Of a DNA stretch of 14,300 nucleotides, positions 7,565 through 13,897 are shown piece after piece. The notes under the pieces are model-generated. The model saw nothing but the letters and a program-made list of their open reading frames with translations. It was not told the DNA's origin and ran no database searches. The position numbers and the translations under genes are program-made. The first letter of the stretch is position 1; the number at the start of each line of letters is the position of its first letter. Source of the DNA: Chlorobiota bacterium (GTDB lineage Bacteria; Bacteroidota; Bacteroidia; Flavobacteriales; Flavobacteriaceae); the NCBI GenBank assembly GCA_013153655.1, contig JAADEB010000083.1, positions 1 through 14,300 of the forward strand, read 5' to 3'.

Positions 7565-7936
7565 TTAGTGAATGAGTCGGACCGTAATGGTTTTGTCTTC
7601 GCCTTTGCCGAGGCTGAAATAGGTTTCACCGTAACGGTATTCACCGTTTTGGTCGTATTCGGCTTCTATGGAATAGTCGCCGCTTTCCAAATCTTTGAAA
7701 ACCACCTTGCCGTCCGAATCGGTATCTTTCACACCGATATAATCGTCATCATCCTCATTTTGCTTGAAGAGATGAACATGCACCCCGGAAGTTCGGATTT
7801 CGTCTCCACTGTACGTTTTGACAATGGTTTGGACCGTAACTTTGGATTTATCGCTGTCTTTTTCTTTTTTAGAACAACGACTTACAAGGCCGATGGTCAT
7901 AACTAGGGCCAACAAAATAATTGCTTTACTTTTCAT
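7565..7936 (-). CDS. Small lipoprotein with a prealbumin/Cna-B-like beta-sandwich domain
   Basis: The 123-residue product starts with a basic n-region and hydrophobic helix (MKSKAIILLALVMTIGLV). It then has SRCSKKEKDSDKSK, consistent with lipidation at Cys21 followed by a charged linker. Arg at position -1 of the lipobox is unusual, where Gly, Ala or Ser is normal. Residues from about 33 to the end read as one compact beta-sandwich. VTVQTIVKTYSG opens it, VHVHLFKQ is followed by an acidic DDDD loop, and GVKDTDSDGKVVFKDLESGDYSIE matches the prealbumin-like or carboxypeptidase-regulatory-like pattern in which small-molecule or structural modules end in a 'GdY.I.' strand. It probably sits on the periplasmic or surface face of a membrane as a binding or spacer module. 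It is monocistronic, facing proS across a shared terminator. No exact -7 box was found upstream. Confidence 0.7.
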   Translation of the reverse strand: MKSKAIILLALVMTIGLVSRCSKKEKDSDKSKVTVQTIVKTYSGDEIRTSGVHVHLFKQNEDDDDYIGVKDTDSDGKVVFKDLESGDYSIEAEYDQNGEYRYGETYFSLGKGEDKTITVRLIH

Positions 7937-7953
7937 AATGACTTGTTTTTATT

Positions 7954-7977
7954 ACAAATTTCCTAACGAAAATTTGT
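7954..7977. promoter_or_regulatory. Inverted repeat upstream of the small lipoprotein gene
   Basis: ACAAATTT at 7954-7961 and AAATTTGT at 7970-7977 form a perfect 8-bp dyad with an 8-nt spacer, 18 nt upstream of the lipoprotein start. Position and symmetry would suit an operator for a dimeric regulator. AT-rich DNA yields such dyads by chance, so this is tentative. The rest of the 7937-8167 gap shows nothing identifiable. Confidence 0.3.
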
Positions 7978-8167
7978 CCTTCCAAATGTTTATGAAAATT
8001 ATGCTTACTGCCATGAAAATACGGCTGGTTTATGTGAAATTTTATTTGGAAAAAACGATAAATAATCTTGAAGAATTGTTATTCCATTGCCGGAGACTCG
8101 CATTAAGAACCATGGAACTTGTAAATGAATATAGGTTTATGAGTTCGACATACGCGAGGGGTTAACT

Positions 8168-8737
8168 TTACGGAAACCGGTAACCCACACCCAGGCCGTA
8201 GGCGGCAAAGGGAGATGTATTCATTGCATCATGCGAAGCATGGGTCAGCAGGGGAAAAGCCATATGAATACGCAGGAACCATTGTTTGTTGCCGAAGGGC
8301 CTGAGGCGGACGCCGAGTAACGGATAGGGTGTTACATATACCGGAGATAAAAACACACCGGCACCGGCTTCCCAAGTTACCATGGATTTGACCCATAATA
8401 GCGAGTAGCCCACCGAGGCCGAAGGATAAAGGCTTACCATTCGGCAATCGGCTTCGAGGGCTCCGAAAACCATGCATCCGAAATCGGTGGAAGCGGTGAT
8501 GCCGAGTCCCAATTGGAAGCTATGAAGGATATTTTTCCCGGATTTAGTGCCGGAATAAAATCCCCAATTGAGCGCATAGCCGTGGCCGGCATATCCGAAA
8601 TTAAACGAAAATTCACTTTTACCGTAGCGGACGGGATTTTCTTCGTTGTCCGTTTGTTGTGAATAGGACAAAAAACTTAACAAAATGGCCGCCTATGTGG
8701 CGAAGAGGTTTCTTCGTGCCGGAAACATGAAGGCCAT
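8168..8737 (-). pseudogene. Outer-membrane beta-barrel protein gene with an in-frame TAG in its signal peptide
   Basis: From the ATG ending at 8737 the frame reads MAFMFPARRNLFAT, then TAG (8693-8695), then AAILLSFLSYSQQT and an open frame to 8168. Read through the stop, the first 28 codons form an ordinary signal peptide: basic ARRN, a hydrophobic core, then a small-residue cleavage region before QQ. The body (about 160 residues) alternates aromatic and glycine-rich strands (FSFNFGYAGHGYALNWGF, LEADCRMVSLYPSASVGYSLLWV) and ends GLGVGYRFP, as in small 8-stranded barrels. Starting at TTG 8683 instead gives only MLSFLSYSQQ, too short to export. It is therefore probably a recent nonsense pseudogene, a readthrough case or a sequence error. 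It lies 20 nt after the preceding barrel gene, so it is likely the last gene of that operon. The function is unknown. Confidence 0.65.
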
Positions 8738-8757
8738 AAGCTTTTTGCTTTAAGGAT

Positions 8758-9378
8758 TTATGAACCGAAAGGGAGAACATAGCCGATTCCGAGAACGGTA
8801 TAACTCATGTGGCTTCCGCCCGCATAACGAATGCCGGCCGTAAAGTTGCGATATTTGTATTCCATCCCTATTATAAAAAATGAAGCGGGTGAAATAAAAT
8901 CCTTTACGGTTTTGTGATGATCCTCGTAAACCGTTTGATGATTTTCGTAAATATAATAATCATTGGTTCCGAAGCGGTAGAAGTTAAAGGCCGGCCCGAT
9001 ATAGGCATTCAGGGGCCAACGCCCCATTCCGTAGGAAAAAAGTATTTCACCGGAGAAAACATGTTCGTGGCGCATGAGGTCGTAGAGCAGACCGGGTCTT
9101 TCGCGTTGCAAATGATGCGCGAGGTATTGGTAAGAAAAATTAAACCGCAAGGAATGGCGGCGAATTTGGCCCAAATAAAGATGATAGCCCGTTTGGACAA
9201 AAAAGCCGTTGGAACGGGATTTTTTATCATAAAAATCATCATGTTTACGTTGTGTGTTAAACATCAAATATCCGGCTTGAAATGATACCGCGCTTCGTTG
9301 CTGAGCAAAAGTGGTAGCGGAATTTAGCCCTAAGAGCATTACAAGGGCAATCGAAAAAATATACATGTAAGCTTTCAT
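8758..9378 (-). CDS. Outer-membrane beta-barrel protein, function unknown
   Basis: The 206-residue protein has a clear Sec signal: MKAYMYIFSI, hydrophobic ALVMLLGLNS, then ATTFA before QQ, with cleavage near residue 25. The mature part has amphipathic strands rich in Tyr, Phe and Gly (VSFQAGYLMF, LRFNFSYQYLAHH, GEILFSYGMGRWPLNAYIGPAFNFYRF). It closes with paired strands (MEYKYRNFTAGIRYAGG, YTVLGIGYVLPFGS), typical of a small 8-stranded outer-membrane barrel. A Tyr/His-rich stretch (DYYIYENHQTVYEDHH) is probably an extracellular loop. Its ATG overlaps the stop of the upstream lipoprotein gene in an ATGA, so the two are translationally coupled. The next barrel gene starts 20 nt downstream. Size and fold resemble the next gene, and the two could be distant paralogues, but I cannot show homology by eye. 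Confidence 0.75.
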   Translation of the reverse strand: MKAYMYIFSIALVMLLGLNSATTFAQQRSAVSFQAGYLMFNTQRKHDDFYDKKSRSNGFFVQTGYHLYLGQIRRHSLRFNFSYQYLAHHLQRERPGLLYDLMRHEHVFSGEILFSYGMGRWPLNAYIGPAFNFYRFGTNDYYIYENHQTVYEDHHKTVKDFISPASFFIIGMEYKYRNFTAGIRYAGGSHMSYTVLGIGYVLPFGS

Positions 9379-9902
9379 CGATGGACGGGTTTGAAATAGG
9401 AAGTGTCGGTAATGATATGCATATGAATACGTCCGCGTGTGATGCGGATGGTATGACCCGAAGGATCATCGAGGATGGACTGGAAAACGGCACTGATAAA
9501 ATCGTTGCGGGGTTCCCATTCCAGGACCCTTACATAGCAGTCTCCGGAGGGAATCCGGTAATCGAAACGGGATTGATAGCTGGCGTGGGCGCTTCGGAGT
9601 TTGCCATTGTCGATACTGTAAAGGCCGGGGCCGTTAAAGTCTTGAATTTCGTAGGACATATAAGCGCCTTCTTTGTCTTTGAGGGAGAGAATGGCGGTAT
9701 GGATACCGCTGCTGTCGCCGAAAAATTCAAAAGTGGATGAAGTACGATAAGGACTCCCTACCACGGTTTTGGCGATTTTGTATTCACCGTTTACATAGTA
9801 AACGAATGTGTCGTAGCCGTATTCATGATATTCCTTGTAGCAAGCATTTAACAGAAATAGCATGAAAGCGGCCATAATGCCGAAGAAAATGGGTCTTTTC
9901 AT
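9375..9902 (-). CDS. Bacteroidota lipoprotein, first gene of an envelope cassette
   Basis: The 175-residue product begins with a classical lipoprotein leader (MKRPIFFGIM, then AAFMLFLLNAC), with acylation at Cys21. The mature region reads as a beta-rich domain. It has FVYYVNGEYKIAKTV near residues 33-47, HTAILSLKDKEGAYMSYEIQD in the middle, and a final ISAVFQSILDDPSGHTIRITRGRIHM. That last pattern, a strand ending in F, a loop, then 'I.IT.G', recalls small Bacteroidota lipoprotein families of the DUF6252/DUF5025 kind. This resemblance is from memory and untested. The gene has an exact -7 box 25 nt upstream, and its stop overlaps the next start in ATGA, so it heads a minus-strand operon with two barrel genes. 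It probably resides in the outer membrane; its partner function with the barrels is inferred only from linkage. Confidence 0.72.
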   Translation of the reverse strand: MKRPIFFGIMAAFMLFLLNACYKEYHEYGYDTFVYYVNGEYKIAKTVVGSPYRTSSTFEFFGDSSGIHTAILSLKDKEGAYMSYEIQDFNGPGLYSIDNGKLRSAHASYQSRFDYRIPSGDCYVRVLEWEPRNDFISAVFQSILDDPSGHTIRITRGRIHMHIITDTSYFKPVHR

Positions 9903-9927
9903 ACCGGAAAGGATTGAAATGGTTAAA

Positions 9928-9935
9928 CAAATATA
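9928..9935 (-). promoter_or_regulatory. -7 box (TATATTTG on minus strand) for the lipoprotein/barrel operon
   Basis: The plus strand reads CAAATATA, giving TATATTTG on the minus strand, an exact TAnnTTTG match 25 nt before the lipoprotein start. The upstream side is occupied directly by the octamer repeat mosaic, where a -33 element would lie. Confidence 0.55.
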
Positions 9936-9944
9936 ATCATTTTT

Positions 9945-10124
9945 GATAAATCGTTAAATCGTATAACCGTTGAACCGTTAAATCGGTTAATTCTATTGAA
10001 TAGTTGTCGCAGACCCCTATGGGGAAAAGTTGAAGACTTGAATGGATTTGTTAAACCGTTGAACCGTGCAATCGTTAAATCGGTTTGACTTATGACCGAT
10101 GGACCTATGACCGGTGACCGGTGC
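9945..10124. repeat. Intergenic octamer repeat mosaic, locus A
   Basis: This non-coding stretch holds short degenerate tandem repeats in strict 8-bp register. Bases 9945-9984 are five consecutive octamers of the GTTAAATC/GTTGAACC class, and 10050-10081 four more, including GTGCAATC. Between them are a few ATTGAATA/GTTGAAGA-class units and the hairpin CCCCTATGGGG (10014-10024). Bases 10088-10124 switch to 7-8-bp TATGACC/GGTGACC units. Locus B at 13898-14272 has the same classes, including the rarer GTGCAATC, and also ends in GGTGACC units. No reading frame is supported. The remaining bases up to 10255 show nothing identifiable beyond a weak dyad near 10232-10250. Confidence 0.75.
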
Positions 10125-10255
10125 ATTTTCGGTACACGGCACAACGTTTTGGGTATGAGGGCTTGGTTTCCCTACGGGTTCGAGCCTTTTATGATAAATG
10201 ATGAAACGAAAATTATGATCCCTGTTTTTGAAGAGGAAATAAAGTCTCTTCTTGT

Positions 10256-11254
10256 CTAAGGTTTTACGATTTCCACGCCGCTGTTCCATAGCTTGATACG
10301 TCCCGTTGAATCGCTGTAAATGAGGATGGCGTCCAATTGGGGATGTGAAGTGATGTATTTTTTCGACCGTTCTAATCCGGAGGCCATGCAAGCGGTGGCC
10401 CAGCCGTCGGCCGTGGTGCAATCCGGTGCGAACACCGATGCGCTTAGCAGGTTGCTGACGGCGGGAAAACCGGTGAGGGCATCGATGGTGTGAACAAATT
10501 TGCGGCCGGTATGCGGGTCGGATTTAAATTTGCGGTAATTGCCCGAGGTGGCTACGGCCCGGTCGCGGAGATAGACTTCGGCGATTTCGCGTTGGGAACC
10601 GGGTAGGGGATAATCGATACTGACAGTCCACGGGCGATTTTCTTTAATATTCATTCCGCGAGCCACCACTTCGCCGCCCAATTCCACCAAGTAATTCCGG
10701 TAGCCTTTGTCATGGATCAAGCCCGCTATACGGTCGATGACATAACCTTTGGCAATGGAATTGAAGTCAAAGAAAATTTCAGGGTATTTTTTGACCACAT
10801 AACCCGAGTCGTCGATGGAGACTTTATCGTAACCCACGAATTTCATCAGGCTGTCCACCACGGACGAATCTTGCTCGATTTCCGGTATTTTTTTTCCCGG
10901 TCCGAATCCCCAGGCATTGACCAAAATACCTATGGTGGGGTCGTAGCGGCCGCCGGTTTCCAGGAAAATTTCTTTGGCTTTACGGTAAACAAAGACAAAA
11001 TCCGAATCGGCTTTGATTTTTTCGCCGCGATTGATTCGGGAAATTAGGGAGTGGGATTGGTAAGTGGAAAGTGAAGCATTAAGGCGGCGGATAAGGTCTT
11101 CGATTTGGTGGCGCGTGATGTTTTGGCCTTGACCTTGAATCACAATATGATAGGTGGTGCCCAGGGCATAACCGTCGAATTTTTGTTCGGCCGGCCGTCG
11201 GCAGGCGGTGATAAACAGTAGAAGAATCAGCGATAAATGCCTGAAATGTTTCAT
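10256..11254 (-). CDS. apbE: FAD:protein FMN transferase (ApbE family), lipoprotein form
   Basis: ApbE enzymes use FAD to attach FMN covalently to Thr or Ser of redox proteins such as Na+-NQR and Rnf subunits or FMN-binding domain proteins, outside the inner membrane. The start is set at the ATG ending at 11254, because MKHFRHLSLILLLFITAC is a lipoprotein leader with Cys18. The start at 11275 would add seven residues. Family motifs occur in order. YDPTIGILVNAWGFGPG is at 104-120, FDFNSIAKGY at 162-171 and YLVELGGEVVARG at 188-200. SGNYRKF follows at 237-243, HTIDALTGFPA at 255-265, and the metal-binding TTADGWATA at 280-288 with Asp283 and Thr287. The length (332) is normal and nothing is missing. 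No flavinylation target is adjacent, so it probably serves targets elsewhere. An exact -7 box lies 18 nt upstream. Confidence 0.95.
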   Translation of the reverse strand: MKHFRHLSLILLLFITACRRPAEQKFDGYALGTTYHIVIQGQGQNITRHQIEDLIRRLNASLSTYQSHSLISRINRGEKIKADSDFVFVYRKAKEIFLETGGRYDPTIGILVNAWGFGPGKKIPEIEQDSSVVDSLMKFVGYDKVSIDDSGYVVKKYPEIFFDFNSIAKGYVIDRIAGLIHDKGYRNYLVELGGEVVARGMNIKENRPWTVSIDYPLPGSQREIAEVYLRDRAVATSGNYRKFKSDPHTGRKFVHTIDALTGFPAVSNLLSASVFAPDCTTADGWATACMASGLERSKKYITSHPQLDAILIYSDSTGRIKLWNSGVEIVKP

Positions 11255-11272
11255 GGTTGAAAATATACGGTA

Positions 11273-11280
11273 CAAAGTTA
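11273..11280 (-). promoter_or_regulatory. -7 box (TAACTTTG on minus strand) for apbE
   Basis: The plus strand reads CAAAGTTA, so the minus strand carries TAACTTTG, an exact TAnnTTTG match and the same octamer as before tatA. It lies 18 nt before the apbE start codon. No standard -33 element was seen. Confidence 0.55.
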
Positions 11281-11662
11281 TGAAAGAAGAACGGATATTT
11301 TTTTGGGGATTTATGATTGAATCGTGAAAACCAGCTGTTGTCCGTTAGCCATTTGGAGGTTCCTTACGCCTAAGGCGGATACGGCACATCGTTCGCAATG
11401 ACGGGAAACGCGGTTTACGGGGAGCAAAGATGAGGCGGGCAAGGGATTTCATTTTTTAATGACCGGAAATTGCAAAAATAAAAGGTGTTATTTCGTTGAA
11501 TAACTGTCGCTAAAAAGGATCCATACAATTTTATATTAAAAATTTTTTATGTTAAACAAAAATTAAAACGCGGTTTATTTTATAATATATCGGAAATATA
11601 TCAAAAATCATTTTATTTGTAATTAAAATCAAGTATTTTTATCATATCAAAAATTATTTAGT
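11281..11662. other. Intergenic region between apbE and the LRR gene, with repeat remnants
   Basis: This gap separates divergent genes. Its first half is GC-richer and contains the hairpin CGCCTAAGGCG (11367-11377). This is followed by TTCGCAATGACG (11392-11403), which on the minus strand reads like the dispersed GTCATTGCGA-type intergenic repeats seen in many bacterial genomes. TTGAATAACTGTCGC at 11496-11510 matches 13 of 15 bases of a segment of repeat locus A (9996-10010). The last 140 bases are very AT-rich and must hold the LRR gene promoter. I found no exact TAnnTTTG there, only near matches. No open reading frame is supported. Confidence 0.45.
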
Positions 11663-13867
11663 ATGAAAACCACTATATTCGTAAGCCTACTGATGAGTAG
11701 CGCCTTATTTTTGCGCGCTCAACAAACCTACGTACCGGATGATGCGTTTGAGTATTATCTGGAAACACACTCATCCACGGGTAATACCGTAAGCATGGGA
11801 GATGCCAGCAGCATGGGCGACGGCGTCATGAACGACTCGGTCCCGACGGCCAAAATTCAAGACGTAACTTTGTTGGACGTACACAGTCAGCATATCGCCG
11901 ATTTGACGGGAATCGAGGATTTTAGCTCTTTACAGGTGTTGAAATGTTACGACAATCAATTGACCTCATTGGATGTGACTAACAATACATCCTTGACACA
12001 ATTATTCTGCTACTCCAATTCCCTTTCCACCTTGGATTTGAGTCAAAATACGGATTTACAGGTCTTATCCTGCGGTTTCAATCAATTGACGGATTTGGAC
12101 TTGACAAATAACATCCATTTGGTCACCGTATATGCTTATTATAATCAACTTACGAATTTGAATGTCAGCCAAAACGGTTCATTGCAATTTTTGTACATAC
12201 ACCACAACCAGATGACCGGATTGGATGTGACGCATAACGCACAACTAAAACGACTTTATTGCCAGTATAATCAAATTTCGTCTTTGGACCTGTCGCATAA
12301 CGGTTCGTTGGAAGAATTGGGATGCGATTATAATGCGTTGCAAAGTTTGGATGTTACGCAAAACGGATCGTTGGAGGTGTTAAAATGTTCGCATAATATG
12401 CTGGATGCTTTGGATGTTACGTACAACGGATCTTTGGAGCAATTGGATTGTTCGTACAATGAATTGGAAATGTTGAACGTACAGAACGGAAGGAATCGAT
12501 ATATGAGCCTTTTCGATGCCAGAAACAATCCCGACCTGACCTGTATTCAGGTGGACGACCCGGCATGGAGCGAAAACAATTGGCGGGATTATGTAGATGA
12601 CACGGCTTCGTTTAGCGACAATTGTCATTACAGCGAAACTTACGTTCCCGACGATCAATTCGAACATTATTTGGAAACCCACGACGCAAGCGGAAACACC
12701 GTAAATGTAGGCGATCCGTCCAGCATGGGCAACGGAACGGATAATGACGATTACGTATATACTTCGCGTATCAACCAGGTAACGACTTTGGATATTCACG
12801 GCTTGCAAATCGCCGATTTGACGGGCATCGAAGATTTCAGCTCCTTGCAAACCCTCGATTGCCATGATAATGCATTGACCTCCATAGACATATCGCATAA
12901 CACGGCCTTGCAATGGTTGTCCTGTGCGGAAAATCAATTGAGCCAACTGGACGTGACGCGTAACGATCAACTCCGGTGGCTGTATTGCTCCGAAAACCAA
13001 TTGACCCAATTGGATGTAACCACCAATACGCTTTTGCAACAATTGAGCTGCCACAACAATCAATTGAGTTCGTTAAACCTAAGTCAAAACACGGATTTGA
13101 CGTTGTTGGATTGCGGTTTTAATCAAATAACGAGCTTGGATGTCAGCCTTAATACGCAATTGGAGCATTTGGCTTGTAACGATAATTCCTTGGATTCCCT
13201 GAATTTGACCCAAAACACGGCCTTGACTTGGCTGTCATGCAGCAATAATCAATTGACGGACTTGGATTTGACCCAAAACACGGCATTGCAATCTCTTTAT
13301 TGCGCCAACAATCAACTGACGGATTTGGACCTGCGAAACAATGTGGCGCTGGAACAATTGGTATGTAACGCCAATCAAATTCAATTCCTGGATTTGACCC
13401 GGAATACGGCACTGACCGAAATAAATGCCGCATCCAATCAACTAACCTCCATGGACGTACGCAACGGTCATAACACCCAAATCACCTCGTTCAATGCACG
13501 CAACAATCCGAATTTGACCTGTATTTATGTGGACGATGCCGATTGGAGCGAACAACATTGGACCGAAATCGATTCCACTACGCATTTCGTGGAAACCCAA
13601 GCCGAATGCGATGCTTTGGACGTGACGCAAATACCGGCGGATAACATTCTTCTTTATCCCAATCCGGCAAGAGGCACGGTACAAGTGGAGACGGCGGAAA
13701 TGATCCGTTACAGCCTGATCAATCCGGACGGCCGTGTATTGGAACGTGGCCGGTTGCATGAAGGCATCAACCGTTTGGACATAAGCCGGTTGCCTTCGGG
13801 TGTTTATTGGTTCCATTTCCAAAACAAAAACGGTACAGTTAAAATGTACAAGTTGATTAAGCATTGA
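11663..13867 (+). CDS. Two-module leucine-rich repeat protein with T9SS type A sorting domain
   Basis: This is a secreted or surface protein, probably for protein or glycan binding. A Sec signal (MKTTIFVSLLMSSALFLRAQ) precedes two tandem modules. Each begins TYVPDD.FE.YLETH, has an acidic GD.SSMG segment and an ADLTGIEDFSSLQ cap, and then a run of 21-residue LRRs of the form LxxLxCxxNxLxxLDLxxNx. Module 1 (from residue 22) has nine repeats (89-277) and module 2 (from 326) has ten (394-603). Each module closes with ARNNP.LTCI.VDD..WSE. Residues from about 657 form the type IX C-terminal domain: ILLYPNPARG, INPDGRVLERG, LDISRLPSGVYWF and a final MYKLIKH. The type IX machinery should cleave this domain and anchor or release the protein. 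Most repeats carry Cys at position 6. It is monocistronic, flanked by a repeat-containing gap on each side. The ligand is unknown. Confidence 0.9.
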   Translation: MKTTIFVSLLMSSALFLRAQQTYVPDDAFEYYLETHSSTGNTVSMGDASSMGDGVMNDSVPTAKIQDVTLLDVHSQHIADLTGIEDFSSLQVLKCYDNQLTSLDVTNNTSLTQLFCYSNSLSTLDLSQNTDLQVLSCGFNQLTDLDLTNNIHLVTVYAYYNQLTNLNVSQNGSLQFLYIHHNQMTGLDVTHNAQLKRLYCQYNQISSLDLSHNGSLEELGCDYNALQSLDVTQNGSLEVLKCSHNMLDALDVTYNGSLEQLDCSYNELEMLNVQNGRNRYMSLFDARNNPDLTCIQVDDPAWSENNWRDYVDDTASFSDNCHYSETYVPDDQFEHYLETHDASGNTVNVGDPSSMGNGTDNDDYVYTSRINQVTTLDIHGLQIADLTGIEDFSSLQTLDCHDNALTSIDISHNTALQWLSCAENQLSQLDVTRNDQLRWLYCSENQLTQLDVTTNTLLQQLSCHNNQLSSLNLSQNTDLTLLDCGFNQITSLDVSLNTQLEHLACNDNSLDSLNLTQNTALTWLSCSNNQLTDLDLTQNTALQSLYCANNQLTDLDLRNNVALEQLVCNANQIQFLDLTRNTALTEINAASNQLTSMDVRNGHNTQITSFNARNNPNLTCIYVDDADWSEQHWTEIDSTTHFVETQAECDALDVTQIPADNILLYPNPARGTVQVETAEMIRYSLINPDGRVLERGRLHEGINRLDISRLPSGVYWFHFQNKNGTVKMYKLIKH
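11927..12493 (+). repeat. 63-bp coding repeats, LRR module 1 (nine units)
   Basis: Nine consecutive 21-codon units encode residues 89-277. Units 1, 2, 3, 6, 7, 8 and 9 carry Cys at position 6, while units 4 and 5 have Ala and Ile. Asn at position 9 and LD or LN at 14-15 are almost constant. DNA identity between units is moderate, so the array is old and not freshly slipped. Confidence 0.85.
12842..13471 (+). repeat. 63-bp coding repeats, LRR module 2 (ten units)
   Basis: Ten consecutive 21-codon units encode residues 394-603. Units 1 to 9 all carry Cys at position 6 and only unit 10 has Ala. The units are more regular than in module 1, especially units 7 and 8, which share NNQLTDLDL. This suggests more recent expansion within this module. 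Confidence 0.85.
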
Positions 13868-13897
13868 GCCGGGAAGAAACGATTATTGAATAGATTT

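Noticed and set aside
7818..8165. Plus-strand open frame across the gap between the small lipoprotein and the barrel gene
   Set aside because: It starts inside the antisense of the lipoprotein gene. It has AT-rich non-coding-like composition, no recognisable domain and no promoter box.
8096..8167. Possible tRNA or small RNA in the gap downstream of the interrupted barrel gene
   Set aside because: I could not fold a cloverleaf or find a T-loop motif, and there is no terminator-like end.
10231..10252. Possible terminator after apbE (GAAGAG and CTCTTC dyad)
   Set aside because: The stem is only 6 bp with a 10-nt loop, and there is no good T-run on the minus strand. It is too weak to call.
12380..13063. 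Minus-strand open frame of 227 codons inside the LRR gene
   Set aside because: The periodic LRR codons create stop-free antisense frames. The product has no independent support.
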